From positions 872,914 to 936,913 of the forward strand of contig NZ_KB851219.1 of assembly GCF_000368265.1 (NCBI RefSeq): 64,000 nt of DNA, written 5' to 3'. The stretch's first letter is position 1. The number at the start of each line of letters is the position of its first letter. This document shows positions 26,847 to 37,514 of the stretch, in pieces. Below the pieces are notes generated by a model. It had not been told where the DNA came from and searched no databases. It worked only from the letters and a program-made list of their open reading frames with translations. This DNA is from Acinetobacter brisouisimilis. Its GTDB lineage: Bacteria; Pseudomonadota; Gammaproteobacteria; Pseudomonadales; Moraxellaceae. Made by a program: the position numbers and the translations under genes.

Positions 26847-29513
26847 TTAATGTTGCACAATCACTTGACTAGAGGCTTCATCTAAAGCCGCTTTCAGCTG
26901 TTGTGCTAAGGTTGAAGCTTCTGTATCCGACATCGGGATATTATTTTTCTTTGTCACAAAGAAAATATCTTCTGCACGTTCACCTAAAGTGGCAATTTTT
27001 GCAGAGTGAATGTCCAAGCCCTGCATCATAAACAAACCACCTACTCGCGCCAGTAGACCTGGCTGGTCAAGGGTTGAGATTTCCACCATGTTTTGGTTGA
27101 GTACAGGATTAAGACTAATATCGACCGTATTTTCAATATCAAAGTGACGTAACTGGCGTGGAATACGGCGTTGCATCAGACCTGGATATTTGTCTGAATG
27201 GCTCAATGCATCTATCAGAGATTCTTTCACGGTGATTTCACGTTCAGGATCGGTCAACAGTGTGCCAAAACGATCGAGGACAATATAAGTGTCGAGGCTA
27301 AATGCTTTGATCGCTGTGATAATACGAGCATCTTGTACATCGAGATTCATACGGTCAAGAATGGCAACTGTCGTTGCAAACAGGTTAGGTTTATCTTGTG
27401 TATAAATAAAGATCTGAATGGCATCGGGTGCAGATTTACGGTGTGCACGTAACTTGACCAGTGGCGCTGGGTTTTCACCATGTTCCAAGATTGCACGGGT
27501 ATGCCATGCAATATCTTCGGCAGATTCTTTCAGGAAGTAATCATCACCAAGTTCTTGCCACACCCGTTCTACATCTGTTAATGAAAATTCATTAACCAGC
27601 AATTCACTTGCAGCAAACTTGGTGTCTTCAACTAGCATTTGATAGTCAACAGGACGGTCAAGCCCTAAACGAATTACATCACGCGCTTGAGTATAAAGTT
27701 GACGCATCAGTGATGAACGCCATGTATTCCAAAGATTTGGGTTGGTCGCGTTAATATCTGCAACGGTCAGGGTATATAAATAATCCAGATGCTCCATGTC
27801 ACCTAATTTTTCAGCAAAATCCTTAATGACAGTTGGGTCTGAAATATCTTTTTTCTGTGCTGTCAGTGACATGAGCAAGTGGTTTTGGATTAACCATGCA
27901 ATGAGTTTGCCTTCACGCTCGGTAAAACCGTGCATACGACAGAACTCCATCGCATCTTCAGCACCCAGTTCACTGTGGTCACCGCCACGACCTTTGGCAA
28001 TGTCATGGAATAACGCAGCAATCATGACAATGTCACGGCGTTGCAAACGCTGATAGACTGAACTGACTACAGGGAACTGTTTGGCAAATTCAGGTTCTTT
28101 AAAGCGGCTGAGATTACGCAGTAACAGTAAAGTATGTTGATCTACGGTGTAAATATGGAACAGGTCATATTGCATCAGCCCCATAATTTGCCCAAACGCA
28201 GGTAAATAGCTACCTAAAATGCCATAGCGTTTCATTGCAGACAGTGTTTCGTACAAACGTCCTGATGTACGAATAATTTCCATAAACAATGCCTGATGTT
28301 CAGGTTTATTACGAAAAGTCTGGTCAATGCCTTTCGCTGCAAGCGTGAGCAAACGTAAGGTACGGGCACGAATACCCTCAATTTCAGGACGGGTTGCCAA
28401 TAAATAGAAAATTTCTAAAATGGCACTTGGGTTTTCAGCAAAGACCTTATGGTGCTGCACCGCAATTTTATGATCGACCAGCTTAAAATGAGTATTGATC
28501 TGTTCGATTTCACGTTCATAATGCGGCAGTCTTGGAGTAATGACCGATTCATTGAAATATGCCAATAAGATTTCATTGAGCGTTGAAACCTGTTGAGCAG
28601 TACGATAATAACGCTTCATGAACTGTTCGATTGGATAATTCGGCGATTTACCTTCTTCACGTTCATAGCCAAACTTGGCAGCAATTTCACGTTGATAGTC
28701 AAACAACAAACGGTTTTCATCGCGCTTGGTCAAACGGTGCAAATGATGGCGAATTTCCCAGTAAAAACTTTCTGCTTCTTCTAAAACATTCAGTTCGAAC
28801 TCGGAAATAAAGCCCAAATGTACTAAGTCATAGACACGGTTAACACGGAAATGACGTTTGGCAATCCAGCCAATCTGGTTCATATCACGAATGCCACCTG
28901 GTGCGTTTTTAATATCAGGTTCTAAATTACTTTCGGTATTATTGTGTTGAGCATGGCGTTTAACTTGCTCTTGCATCTTCGCATCAAAAAAGGTCTGATC
29001 TGTCCATGTTTCGGCGACAATGCGACGTGGCCATTTACTGAGCTGTACGTTGCCAATCAGTATACGCGCTTCGATCAGTGTGGTGGCAATTGTCAAGTCA
29101 TGACGAGCCTGATCGATACAACTGACAATCGAACGAACACTTACCCCTGGTTTAAAGTTACCGACATCCCAAAGTGATGCGATAAAACGAGACACCTGCT
29201 TTTCCTGTTCTTCTGTCAACTCATGTTCTGATAAAATCATGATGTCAACATCAGAATATGGCAGCATTTCACGGCGACCATAGCCACCGACCGCAAACAG
29301 ACCCAATTCGCTCTGTTCTAGACCCGCATGCTTCCATAAAAAAGTTAGGGCTTCATCAATCATGTTAGAACGTGCAAGTACGATTTGACGAATGCTATAG
29401 CCTTCTTCAAAAAACTGTTCGAGTTGCTGTTCAACATCATTGCGCCATTGATTAATCGCGCGAATGTCTTGGTTATCTTTCACATAATCCAACAGGGGCA
29501 AGGTTTCAATCAT
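26847..29513 (-). CDS. glnD: bifunctional uridylyltransferase/uridylyl-removing enzyme GlnD
   Basis: 888 residues, the normal size. GlnD adds UMP to PII protein when glutamine is low and removes it when glutamine is high, and so controls nitrogen assimilation. Domains in order: nucleotidyltransferase with [19 protein letters not shown] (about residues 76-94), a central helical part, an HD domain with [19 protein letters not shown] (about residue 500), and two ACT domains at the C-terminus (near 700 and 815) that sense glutamine. It is followed by dapC. Confidence 0.96.
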   Translation of the reverse strand: MIETLPLLDYVKDNQDIRAINQWRNDVEQQLEQFFEEGYSIRQIVLARSNMIDEALTFLWKHAGLEQSELGLFAVGGYGRREMLPYSDVDIMILSEHELTEEQEKQVSRFIASLWDVGNFKPGVSVRSIVSCIDQARHDLTIATTLIEARILIGNVQLSKWPRRIVAETWTDQTFFDAKMQEQVKRHAQHNNTESNLEPDIKNAPGGIRDMNQIGWIAKRHFRVNRVYDLVHLGFISEFELNVLEEAESFYWEIRHHLHRLTKRDENRLLFDYQREIAAKFGYEREEGKSPNYPIEQFMKRYYRTAQQVSTLNEILLAYFNESVITPRLPHYEREIEQINTHFKLVDHKIAVQHHKVFAENPSAILEIFYLLATRPEIEGIRARTLRLLTLAAKGIDQTFRNKPEHQALFMEIIRTSGRLYETLSAMKRYGILGSYLPAFGQIMGLMQYDLFHIYTVDQHTLLLLRNLSRFKEPEFAKQFPVVSSVYQRLQRRDIVMIAALFHDIAKGRGGDHSELGAEDAMEFCRMHGFTEREGKLIAWLIQNHLLMSLTAQKKDISDPTVIKDFAEKLGDMEHLDYLYTLTVADINATNPNLWNTWRSSLMRQLYTQARDVIRLGLDRPVDYQMLVEDTKFAASELLVNEFSLTDVERVWQELGDDYFLKESAEDIAWHTRAILEHGENPAPLVKLRAHRKSAPDAIQIFIYTQDKPNLFATTVAILDRMNLDVQDARIITAIKAFSLDTYIVLDRFGTLLTDPEREITVKESLIDALSHSDKYPGLMQRRIPRQLRHFDIENTVDISLNPVLNQNMVEISTLDQPGLLARVGGLFMMQGLDIHSAKIATLGERAEDIFFVTKKNNIPMSDTEASTLAQQLKAALDEASSQVIVQH

Positions 29514-29542
29514 GGTTTTTTGGCCTATGTGTCCAGTTTACT

Positions 29543-30751
29543 TTAATGGTTTTGTTGCACAGCTACGCTTTGTGCTGCCTGTTGTGCAATATCACGTGCC
29601 TGATCAGTGTTTTCTGCACGTGCAGTGACAACACCCATGCGGCGGCGTTTAAAACCTTCTGGTTTGCCAAAGAGGCGAAGGTCGGTATTTGGTTGGGCCA
29701 ATACATTTTGCAAGTTACCAAAAGACAGGTTGCTATCATCAACCCCTGCGTAAATGACTGCACTGGCAGCAATGCTATGGCGAGTTGTGTTGACAGGTAA
29801 GCCTAAAATTGCGCGGGCATGTAGTTCAAATTCACTTTGGAACTGTGATGCCAAGGTCACTAAACCTGTGTCATGTGGGCGTGGAGAAACTTCACTAAAC
29901 CACACTTGATCACCTTTGACAAATAGCTCAACACCGAAAATGCCACATCCCCCTAAAGCCGTTGTCACTTTATCGGCAATTTGCTGAGAGGTTGCTAAAG
30001 CAATCGCAGACATTGGTTGAGGCTGCCAGCTTTCGACATAGTCACCAGAGTCTTGACGGTGTCCAATTGGGTCACAGAAGTGTGTTTCAATCGCACCAGT
30101 TGCTGAGTTCTTGGCACGAACAGTCAGGAGCGTAATTTCAAAATCAAAATCGATTTGTGATTCTACAATGACTTTACCCTGATTGACACGACCCGCCTGT
30201 ATTGCATATTCCCATGCAGCATCGACTTCATCAAAGCTTTTCACACGTGACTGACCTTTACCTGATGATGACATGACAGGTTTTACAAAGTTTGGATAAC
30301 CAATATCGTCACATGCGGCACGGAAACTTTCTAAAGAATCGGCAAAACGATAAGTTGAGGTGGGTAAGCCTAGCTCTTCAGCGGCTAAACGGCGAATACC
30401 TTCACGGTTCATGGTCAAGTTTACGGCTTTCGCTGAAGGAATAATTGTGGTTTGTTGTTTTTGTTCAATCTCAACCAAGACTTCAGTCGCAATCGCTTCA
30501 ATTTCAGGAACAATTAAATGTGGTTGAACTTGATCAATCAGTTGTTGTAGCTCTTGGGCATTTGCCATGTTGAGCGTGTAGGAGAAGTGTGCAACTTGCA
30601 TGGCTGGTGCGTGATCATATCGGTCTGCGGCATGTACTTCTACACCCAGGCGTTGCAAAGAAATGACGACTTCTTTACCAAGTTCGCCAGAGCCTAAAAG
30701 CAACACTTTAAATGCTGAAGATTGAAGAGGAGTACCGATAGAGACGCGCAT
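29543..30751 (-). CDS. purT: formate-dependent phosphoribosylglycinamide formyltransferase PurT
   Basis: 402 residues from the ATG at 30751, chosen because AAGGA lies 8 bases before it; an ATG three codons upstream sits inside that site. PurT uses ATP and formate to formylate GAR in purine synthesis. ATP-grasp features visible are [35 protein letters not shown] and [14 protein letters not shown]. It stands alone between glnD and the azl genes. Confidence 0.94.
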   Translation of the reverse strand: MRVSIGTPLQSSAFKVLLLGSGELGKEVVISLQRLGVEVHAADRYDHAPAMQVAHFSYTLNMANAQELQQLIDQVQPHLIVPEIEAIATEVLVEIEQKQQTTIIPSAKAVNLTMNREGIRRLAAEELGLPTSTYRFADSLESFRAACDDIGYPNFVKPVMSSSGKGQSRVKSFDEVDAAWEYAIQAGRVNQGKVIVESQIDFDFEITLLTVRAKNSATGAIETHFCDPIGHRQDSGDYVESWQPQPMSAIALATSQQIADKVTTALGGCGIFGVELFVKGDQVWFSEVSPRPHDTGLVTLASQFQSEFELHARAILGLPVNTTRHSIAASAVIYAGVDDSNLSFGNLQNVLAQPNTDLRLFGKPEGFKRRRMGVVTARAENTDQARDIAQQAAQSVAVQQNH

Positions 30752-30868
30752 GCAATTCATCCTTATTTCAGGTGGACTTTTAGCATAACAGAACTCGAAG
30801 TGCTGTTTTGCCTATGGAAGAAGAAAAATTAAATTTTATTTAAAAATAAGTAAATGGAAATGATTTAT

Positions 30869-31216
30869 TCACATTATAGCGGGTAAATAAGTGTAACTGA
30901 TGCCATAAATTAGTGCAGCTAGTAGAGTTGCCATGACCATGCGCCGTGTTTTTAAATACAATACTGTAAGCGTAATAAAACCTAAACTCATGGCAATGAT
31001 TTTGTCGGGTGTGGCAATTAATGGGGGTAATGTTGCAACCATGAGCATGGCACTAATCGCTGAAATTCCAATACAACCCAAAGCAATTCTGAGCCAGATT
31101 GCACCACGCCGTTGTTCGTGTTGCTGGTATTTTTGAATAAACCACAGAGGCATAAAGCGTGAGCTAAAGTTGGCAATTCCAACAATAATCCCGATCAGGA
31201 GAATGGATAAATTCAT
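30869..31216 (-). CDS. azlD: AzlD family branched-chain amino acid exporter subunit
   Basis: 115-residue protein with about four hydrophobic helices, of the AzlD type. Together with AzlC it forms an exporter for branched-chain or related amino acids. Its start overlaps the azlC stop by four bases, so the two are translated together. Features: a hydrophobic N-terminal segment, the RFMPLWF motif typical of AzlD, and short loops. Confidence 0.85.
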   Translation of the reverse strand: MNLSILLIGIIVGIANFSSRFMPLWFIQKYQQHEQRRGAIWLRIALGCIGISAISAMLMVATLPPLIATPDKIIAMSLGFITLTVLYLKTRRMVMATLLAALIYGISYTYLPAIM

Positions 31217-31935
31217 AAATGATGCTCATCCTGCTGCTTCAAAATATAATGTTTAAACAGTCCTGCACCAATCCCTGCCAATATTCCCAAGAAAATTGCA
31301 GCGGAAAGGTTAATCAGATAACAAGCCAAACCCGCCACAATTAGCGTTACTGCAACCACTAGCGTATGACGTTTTTCAAAGGCAGCCAGTAAGAAACTTA
31401 AAAACAGGGCAGGTAATAAGAAATCGAGAGAAGCCTGTAGAAATTTGGGAAGAAGATGCATTTGGTTAGCAAATAAGCCACCTAAAAAGCTGCCCAGCGC
31501 CCAAGAGAACCAACTCGAGAGACTCACGCCCAGCATCCATGATTCACTCCAGTCCTGACGGCGCTGTGATAATTGAATCATAGCGCGGGCAAATACTTCG
31601 TCAGTCAGTCCCCAGCCCCAAATTGCAGTCTTTTTAAGGTTCAGCTTTTGTTGAATAAGATGCTGTAAAGCAGGGCCATACAATACATGACGAATATCTA
31701 AAGCGATCACGGTAATGGCTGCTAGCCAAATAGAAGAACCACTGGCCAGTAATGCAACTACTAAAAACTGGCTGGCTCCAGCATACATGGTACAAGACAG
31801 AAATAAGGCTTCAAAGGCAGAAAAACCAAATTTGGCAGCAGAGACACCAAAAGCAAAAGAAACAGGCAAATAAGTCAGCATAATGGCTTGACTGTCTTTA
31901 AAACCTTGCCAAAAACTTGCATGAGATTGAGACAT
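31213..31935 (-). CDS. azlC: AzlC family branched-chain amino acid exporter subunit
   Basis: 240-residue membrane protein of the AzlC family. Family motifs are YLPVSFAFGVSAAKFGFSA near residue 20, MYAGASQFLVVALL near 50 and DIRHVLYGPAL near 80. It is the large subunit of the AzlCD exporter; the true substrate in this organism is unknown. It is the first gene of the azlCD pair. Confidence 0.87.
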   Translation of the reverse strand: MSQSHASFWQGFKDSQAIMLTYLPVSFAFGVSAAKFGFSAFEALFLSCTMYAGASQFLVVALLASGSSIWLAAITVIALDIRHVLYGPALQHLIQQKLNLKKTAIWGWGLTDEVFARAMIQLSQRRQDWSESWMLGVSLSSWFSWALGSFLGGLFANQMHLLPKFLQASLDFLLPALFLSFLLAAFEKRHTLVVAVTLIVAGLACYLINLSAAIFLGILAGIGAGLFKHYILKQQDEHHL

Positions 31936-32045
31936 ATTTTTCAGTTTGGGTGCATTGCACCAAAATATCTACTAGAATTCTAAAAACGTTATTGTAAATG
32001 AAATCATGCAGCTCAGCGCTGAAATATTTTGAATGAGGCAACCTT

Positions 32046-32507
32046 ATGTTGTTGAAAAAACATCAAGTCGCTTATCTAATGACGGCATGTCTATGTTTAG
32101 GCTTGCAAGGTTGTGACCGATCATCTTCGGAGAAGAAGGTAGAAATTAAACCCGCACCAAAACTTACCAATGATGCAACCACCTATGCACATAAAGCATG
32201 GGCGCTGATCAATCAGGTCGAACCGATTGTTGCGCAAAAGCAACTCACAAAAATTGAAACAGATGTTCGTAAACCTTTACGTGAGCTAGGTGTTGCGTGG
32301 CGTATCAATGTAAAAATGACGGACTCTGTGACTGAGGGGAAATATGCATTATGTCGTAAAGCCATGACCAGCCTAGATTCATGGGCAAGAGCAACGGCAA
32401 ATCAGGATTCAGATCTTGCACAAACCTATACAGAGTACACACGAGATAAAGCTTTGTGTAAAGATGCGATTGATCATCCAAATCTAGGTAATACGCCCGC
32501 CAATTAG
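32046..32507 (+). CDS. hypothetical lipoprotein
   Basis: 153 residues with a lipoprotein signal peptide ending in LGLQGC (cysteine near residue 23). The mature part has no domain I recognise but shows two later cysteines (YALCRK and KALCKD) that could form a disulfide. Monocistronic, with AATGAGGCAACCTT before the ATG. A bidirectional terminator follows. Confidence 0.7.
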   Translation: MLLKKHQVAYLMTACLCLGLQGCDRSSSEKKVEIKPAPKLTNDATTYAHKAWALINQVEPIVAQKQLTKIETDVRKPLRELGVAWRINVKMTDSVTEGKYALCRKAMTSLDSWARATANQDSDLAQTYTEYTRDKALCKDAIDHPNLGNTPAN

Positions 32508-32522
32508 AAAAAGTAGTAGGCA

Positions 32523-32556
32523 TAAAAAAAGCGGTGATAAACCGCTTTTTTTTATG
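32523..32556. terminator. bidirectional terminator
   Basis: AAAAAAAGCGGT pairs with ACCGCTTTTTTT around GATAA. It lies between two convergent small genes. Confidence 0.85.
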
Positions 32557-32564
32557 CCTAAAAA

Positions 32565-32786
32565 TTATGCTTTAGGCTTGTTTGGTACTGGTGTATTGTT
32601 CATTTTTTTCTCTGGCATTTTAGCAGGAGTTTTCTTTTGGACTTTGTGTACCATTACACATTTACCACCTTTATGTTTTGGGCCTGTACCACCCTGTAAA
32701 GTTGTACCTTTAGGACATGCCATCGCATTGGCACTTAAAACAGCAAAAGTTAGAGCAATAGCAGAAGTTAGAATTTTTTTCATCAT
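32565..32786 (-). CDS. small secreted basic protein
   Basis: 73 residues. A signal peptide (MMKKILTSAIALTFAVLSANAMA) is followed by a basic, Lys- and Pro-rich mature part with two cysteines (ACPKG and KCVMV) and KKTPAKMPEKK. Function unknown. A clean single gene with a terminator downstream. Confidence 0.65.
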   Translation of the reverse strand: MMKKILTSAIALTFAVLSANAMACPKGTTLQGGTGPKHKGGKCVMVHKVQKKTPAKMPEKKMNNTPVPNKPKA

Positions 32787-32942
32787 GAACCTTTATGATT
32801 AATCTAGGTAAAATTACCTATACATCATCATACTGAATTTAATTGGTTAAATAATGTAGTGAATTTGCATCTTTTTTTATTATTTTAATATACATTTTTT
32901 TGATTGGACTTTTAGTCAAAATATCGAGGTTAAGTGGATATA

Positions 32943-32972
32943 AAAAAACTGGATATCAATCCAGTTTTTTTC
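32943..32972 (-). terminator. terminator after small membrane protein gene
   Basis: AAAAAAACTGGAT pairs with ATCCAGTTTTTTT around ATCA. Confidence 0.85.
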
Positions 32973-32975
32973 GAA

Positions 32976-33194
32976 TTATTGCTTACGGAACCTATGATCA
33001 ATGACTGCCCACAGCGCGAAGGCGAGTGATACAACAAGTGCATATAAAAAGTATGCAGGTTTTAGATTTCCTGTAATAACGCCTTCAAATGTTAGGGTTA
33101 ACATGAGTGCTAGTGTAGTAAAACAATACGTCAATGCTTGCTGATTATGTTTTACTGCATTGTTAATGAAGATTAGTTTGTTCATTGAAATCAT
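32976..33194 (-). CDS. small two-helix membrane protein
   Basis: 72 residues with two hydrophobic segments (about residues 22-40 and 46-65) and a basic end (DHRFRKQ). The start at 33194 follows AGGAG by 8 bases; MNKLIF four codons in is an alternative. No family recognised. A terminator follows immediately. Confidence 0.55.
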   Translation of the reverse strand: MISMNKLIFINNAVKHNQQALTYCFTTLALMLTLTFEGVITGNLKPAYFLYALVVSLAFALWAVIDHRFRKQ

Positions 33195-33392
33195 CCTCAC
33201 TTCTCCTGTCTATCACGACAAACACACTGTTTCAGTCAATTCTTACCGTTTTACTTTGAATTTTGGCTAAATTCAAGAGCTATTAACATTTTTTTGTTAA
33301 GGTAATATGACAAAAACAACTAAAAGTTATAGCCTAGTCACATTTTGTGAATTCCCAGTGTCACTCTGTAAACTACAGTAAAAATATAAGCA

Positions 33393-33423
33393 AAAAAAAT
33401 GCCTGAATGAATCAGGCATTTTT
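33393..33423 (-). terminator. terminator after brnQ
   Basis: AAAAAATGCCTGA pairs with TCAGGCATTTTT, with T-rich flank on both strands. Confidence 0.8.
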
Positions 33424-33463
33424 AGAAAATAATTAAATATTTGAAATTTAATTATCTTTAATT

Positions 33464-34768
33464 TTAGTGTCGAGAAATTGCAAGAAATTTATCGATGACA
33501 AAGAACAAGCCAAAAATCGCAACTGATGGAATTAACCATGCTAGATTTTGTGCATCGAGTGGTAATTGTGACAAAAAGCTAGGTACAAGATTGCTCAAGC
33601 TTGATGCTTTTAAACCTTCAAAAACACCAAAAACCAACGCAACAACAGTCACAGGCGTCACAATTAAAGATGGACGATTGAAAAACTTCCATAAGAAACT
33701 AAGAAGAATGACAACAATTGCTGGCGGGTAAATTGCTGTGAGTACAGGAACCGAAAATGCAATCAGTTTGGTTAAACCCAAATTGGAAATTAACAGTGCA
33801 AAGAGTACTAACACTAACACCAGTAATTTGTACGAAATTTTAGTCAGCTCATGGAAGTATTCAGCACACGAACAGGTTAAGCCAATCGCGGTTACTGTAC
33901 AGGCAAGGAAAATTAAGACTGTTAAGAACAACGAGCCAATATCACCAAACGTATGTTGTACATAAGCATGCAGGATTTCCGCGCCGTTGGTTGCAGTCGT
34001 TATAAATGCATAGCTTTGCAAACCAAGGCGGAATAAGCATAAATACAAAATTGTTAAACCAACGCCAGCCATAAGACTTGCAATAATTGCATAGCGCATG
34101 ATTAACTTTTTGTCAGATACACCACGAGACTGAATGGCTTGTACAATGACGATACCGAAAACCAGTGCACCAAGCGTATCCATGGTTAAATAACCATTCA
34201 CTAAGCCTTCAGACATTGGTTGCTGAATATAGTTATGTACTGCTGGTGGCGCGACTAAAATCGGGAAGACCAACGTTGCGATACATAAAATTGCCAAAGC
34301 AACAATTTTGAGTGGTGCAAGCACATGCCCAATCGTATCGAGCAATTTGTTTGGATACAGTGAAATAATGCCAACAATGGTGAAATAAATGCAGCTATAA
34401 ATAAATAGATGTATTGGAGAATTACCAAAGTAAGAGGAGAAACCGATTTCATAAGAAACGGTTGCAGTACGGGGAGTTGCAAATAAAGGGCCCACAGCTA
34501 AATAACAGACTATGGTCAGCAATAAACTTGAAAAACGACCTAAAGGAGCACTAAGCGTTTCAATAGATCCTTCTACACGAGAAAGCGCCATAATTGTTAA
34601 AACAGGTAACCCAACCGCAGTAATCAAAAAGCCTGCTGCTGCAAGCCAGACATGCTCACCAGCTTGCTGAGCAACAATGGGAGGAAAGATAATATTGCCC
34701 GCACCAATAAAGAGCGCGAAGGTCATAAAACCTAAAGCAATAATATCTCGTATATTCAGCTTATTCAT
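33464..34768 (-). CDS. brnQ: branched-chain amino acid transport system II carrier protein
   Basis: 434-residue, twelve-helix sodium-coupled symporter of the LIVCS family for leucine, isoleucine and valine. N-terminal FMTFALFIGAGNIIFPPIVAQQAG is the family signature; PRTATVSYEIGF near residue 100 is also conserved. The protein is close to the E. coli length (439). Upstream is an AT-rich leader of 350 bases toward map, in which the promoter must lie. Confidence 0.92.
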   Translation of the reverse strand: MNKLNIRDIIALGFMTFALFIGAGNIIFPPIVAQQAGEHVWLAAAGFLITAVGLPVLTIMALSRVEGSIETLSAPLGRFSSLLLTIVCYLAVGPLFATPRTATVSYEIGFSSYFGNSPIHLFIYSCIYFTIVGIISLYPNKLLDTIGHVLAPLKIVALAILCIATLVFPILVAPPAVHNYIQQPMSEGLVNGYLTMDTLGALVFGIVIVQAIQSRGVSDKKLIMRYAIIASLMAGVGLTILYLCLFRLGLQSYAFITTATNGAEILHAYVQHTFGDIGSLFLTVLIFLACTVTAIGLTCSCAEYFHELTKISYKLLVLVLVLFALLISNLGLTKLIAFSVPVLTAIYPPAIVVILLSFLWKFFNRPSLIVTPVTVVALVFGVFEGLKASSLSNLVPSFLSQLPLDAQNLAWLIPSVAIFGLFFVIDKFLAISRH

Positions 34769-35126
34769 AAAAACAGGGAGGATGTTGAAACAAAGCGATA
34801 GATTCTAGTGCAAAAAAAAACTTTTTAAAATCCTTATGCTCTTAAATAAAGCATGATTATTTTTTATAAATTCCAATTCAGGAGGTTTAAATTTCTAGGT
34901 TTGATTTATTTGCATATATTAAATTTTATTTAAATATATATTTTTTGTTTATATCTTAAAAATAAATATTATTTTTCATATATTTAAAAATAACAAAAAG
35001 TAAATTTTAGATTTAAACGCTTGCAGTTCTATGCGATGAGGATTATTTTTGAAATATTTACGATGTAAAATAGCCTAAGTAAATCAATCTAATTTCAGAT
35101 TTGAAATGAAATAAAGGATACATTCT
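34769..35126. other. AT-rich divergent intergenic region brnQ/map
   Basis: About 360 bases of very AT-rich DNA between divergent genes. It contains one TAGCCTAAG motif (35071-35079), 47 bases before the map start. No gene or hairpin seen. Confidence 0.5.
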
Positions 35127-35921
35127 ATGCGAGCCACAAAAATTGTCATTAAAACCGAACAGGAAATCGAGAAATTAAGAATTTCTGGGCGGCTCGCTGC
35201 AGAAGTTTTGGCAATGATTGGTGAGCATGTTAAACCTGGGGTAACAACTGAATATCTAGATGATTTATGCCATGATTTTATAGTCAATACACTCAAAGTG
35301 ATTCCTGCCAATATTGGGTATTATGGCTATACGAAAACGACTTGTATTTCACCCAATGAAGTTGTTTGCCACGGCATTCCATCAAAAAAGGTCGTGTTGA
35401 AAGAAGGCGACATCATTAATATTGATGTTGCGATTATTAAAGATGGTTTTTATGGTGACACGAGTCGTATGTATTATGTAGGGCAGGTTACCCCACAAGC
35501 ACAAAAACTGGTTGAAACGACCTATGCGGCAATGGTTGCAGGAATTCACGCCGTTAAACCAGATGCAACTTTAGGTGATATTGGTCATGCAATTCAAACA
35601 TTGGCTGAAAAATCAGGTTATAGCATCGTGCGTGAATACTGTGGTCATGGTATTGGGCAAGTTTATCATGAACAGCCAAATGTATTGCATTTTGGGCAAA
35701 AAGGTCAGGGCTTAAAGCTTAAAAAAGGTATGGTATTTACTATTGAACCAATGGTAAATATGGGTAAACCTCAAGTAAAAGAACTTACTGATGGTTGGAC
35801 GGTTATTACCAAAGATCGTTCACTTTCCGCACAATGGGAACATATGGTTGCTGTCACTAATGACGGTTTTGAGTTATTAACGCCGTGGCCAGAAGGCACA
35901 GGAACTTATCCAGCAATCTAA
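35127..35921 (+). CDS. map: type I methionine aminopeptidase
   Basis: 264 residues, the usual type Ia length. It removes the initiator methionine from new proteins. The five metal ligands lie in NIDVAIIKDGFYGDTSRMY (two Asp), EYCGHGIGQVYHE (His), FTIEPMV (Glu) and WEHMVAVT (Glu). AAAGGA lies before the ATG. An alpha/beta hydrolase gene follows after 15 bases, probably in the same transcript. Confidence 0.95.
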   Translation: MRATKIVIKTEQEIEKLRISGRLAAEVLAMIGEHVKPGVTTEYLDDLCHDFIVNTLKVIPANIGYYGYTKTTCISPNEVVCHGIPSKKVVLKEGDIINIDVAIIKDGFYGDTSRMYYVGQVTPQAQKLVETTYAAMVAGIHAVKPDATLGDIGHAIQTLAEKSGYSIVREYCGHGIGQVYHEQPNVLHFGQKGQGLKLKKGMVFTIEPMVNMGKPQVKELTDGWTVITKDRSLSAQWEHMVAVTNDGFELLTPWPEGTGTYPAI

Positions 35922-35936
35922 TTTTGAGGTGAAGCA

Positions 35937-36827
35937 ATGCAGTATCAGGTTGAAAATATTTATTTTACGAGTTGTGGTGAGCGACTTGCAGCAGATGTTT
36001 ATTTTCCACAAGAAATTGCATTGCCGCCCGTTATTATTATGGCAAATGGTTTTGCCTGTGAACGGAAATTCAGTTTACCTGATGTTGCAGAGCGTTTTGC
36101 AGAGCAAGGTTTCGCCGTTATTTTATTTGATTATCGGGGTTTTGGTGAAAGTACAGGTCAGCCGCGCGAGTTAGTTTCACCCAAGCATCATTTGCAAGAC
36201 TGGAAAAGTGTAGTTGAACAAGTCAAATCTTGGTCAAATGTGAATCAAGAACAATTGTTTTTATGGGGAGTTTCGCTCAGTGGAGGTCATGTCATGACCC
36301 TTGCAGCAGAAATTCCAAATATTAAGGCAATTATTGCGCTTGTTCCACATGTCGATGGTTTGGCGAGTGCCTGGTTATATCCCAAAAACTTACTTCCTCA
36401 GGCACTAAAATTGGCTTTACAAGATCTTTGGGCCGCACGCTTTGGACGTGTAGTAGGGATTCCTGTAGTGTCTAAAGAGGGTATTTGTTGTTTAGCAGGA
36501 GAGGGGTGTTATGATGCCTTTATGGAGAGTGTTCCTGAAAACTCAACATGGAAAAACTGTGTTCCTGCAAGAATTTTATTAGAAATCAATACGTATCGCC
36601 CAACACATATTGCAAAAAAAATTAAGTGCCCAACTTTGATGATTGCCGCACAGGATGATTGGCTTATTCCAATTACTGCAACACGAAAAGCTGCACAGAA
36701 AATTCAAAATGTTCAATTTATTGAATGGTCAATGACGCATTTTGATATTGTCCATAAACAAAGTGACATCTTTGAGCAGTCTATTCAGACTCAGTTACAA
36801 TTTTTAAAGCATCAGCTTCAAACCTAA
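35937..36827 (+). CDS. alpha/beta hydrolase
   Basis: 296 residues. The strand-nucleophile turn is LWGVSLSGG (Ser113), the acid is probably Asp in AAQDDWLIP and the histidine is in MTHFDIV. The N-terminal half matches acyl-peptidase or X-Pro-like hydrolases (YFTSCGERLAADVYFP, FDYRGFGESTGQPR). Substrate unknown. GAGGTGAAGCA just before the ATG is a good ribosome binding site, and the 15-base gap suggests cotranscription with map. Confidence 0.8.
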   Translation: MQYQVENIYFTSCGERLAADVYFPQEIALPPVIIMANGFACERKFSLPDVAERFAEQGFAVILFDYRGFGESTGQPRELVSPKHHLQDWKSVVEQVKSWSNVNQEQLFLWGVSLSGGHVMTLAAEIPNIKAIIALVPHVDGLASAWLYPKNLLPQALKLALQDLWAARFGRVVGIPVVSKEGICCLAGEGCYDAFMESVPENSTWKNCVPARILLEINTYRPTHIAKKIKCPTLMIAAQDDWLIPITATRKAAQKIQNVQFIEWSMTHFDIVHKQSDIFEQSIQTQLQFLKHQLQT

Positions 36828-37007
36828 ATCTTTAAAGTGCTTAAATAGCCTAAGCACATTTGAAATGTTTCAACCAAATCATCAAAATTTAAAACAAATA
36901 TATTGATGTATTTAGATGCATTTATTGGCTGTTATTTCTATAAATGAATCAAAATAGCCTAAGTAATACTAATAAAAACATAGCACAATTAAAAAAATCT
37001 AAAAAAT

Positions 37008-37031
37008 AAAAAACGCAGAAAAATCCGCGCT
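37008..37031 (-). terminator. terminator after gcvH
   Basis: On the minus strand CGCGGA pairs with TCTGCG around TTTT and is followed by a T-run. Confidence 0.65.
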
Positions 37032-37065
37032 TTTTAAAATTTGATAAGACTAAAACAAATTTAAA

Positions 37066-37440
37066 TTATAAACCTGCTTCATAATCTTGAGCAGAAAGTA
37101 ATTTTTCTACATCCGCCATATTGTCAGGTTTAATTTTATACATCCAACCCGCACCATATGGATCATTATTGACTGATTCTGGTTCATCTTCTAAAGAAGT
37201 ATTTACTTCAACGACTGTTCCAGCAATAGGGGAATAGATATCTGAAGCAGTCTTTACAGACTCTACAACGCCAGCTTGTTCACCAGCATCTAAGTGATGA
37301 TCAACTTCTGGAACTTCAATGTAAACTAGGTCACCTAAAGCATCTTGCGCATGGTCAGTAATGCCTGTAACAACTAAATCACCTTCAATTTTTGCCCATT
37401 CGTGCGTTGCTACATATTTTAAATCATTCGGGTGGTTCAT
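37066..37440 (-). CDS. gcvH: glycine cleavage system H protein
   Basis: 124 residues, close to the usual 125-130. The lipoylated lysine is K63 in [15 protein letters not shown]. The protein shuttles the aminomethyl group between the P, T and L proteins. None of gcvP, gcvT or lpd adjoins it, so the rest of the complex must be elsewhere. A single gene with a terminator. Confidence 0.94.
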   Translation of the reverse strand: MNHPNDLKYVATHEWAKIEGDLVVTGITDHAQDALGDLVYIEVPEVDHHLDAGEQAGVVESVKTASDIYSPIAGTVVEVNTSLEDEPESVNNDPYGAGWMYKIKPDNMADVEKLLSAQDYEAGL

Positions 37441-37514
37441 AATGACTCCATCATTAAAATCAACTATTGCAGTGAGTTATACCTGTTTTTTTAAAAAAAC
37501 AAAAGTAAAAATGC

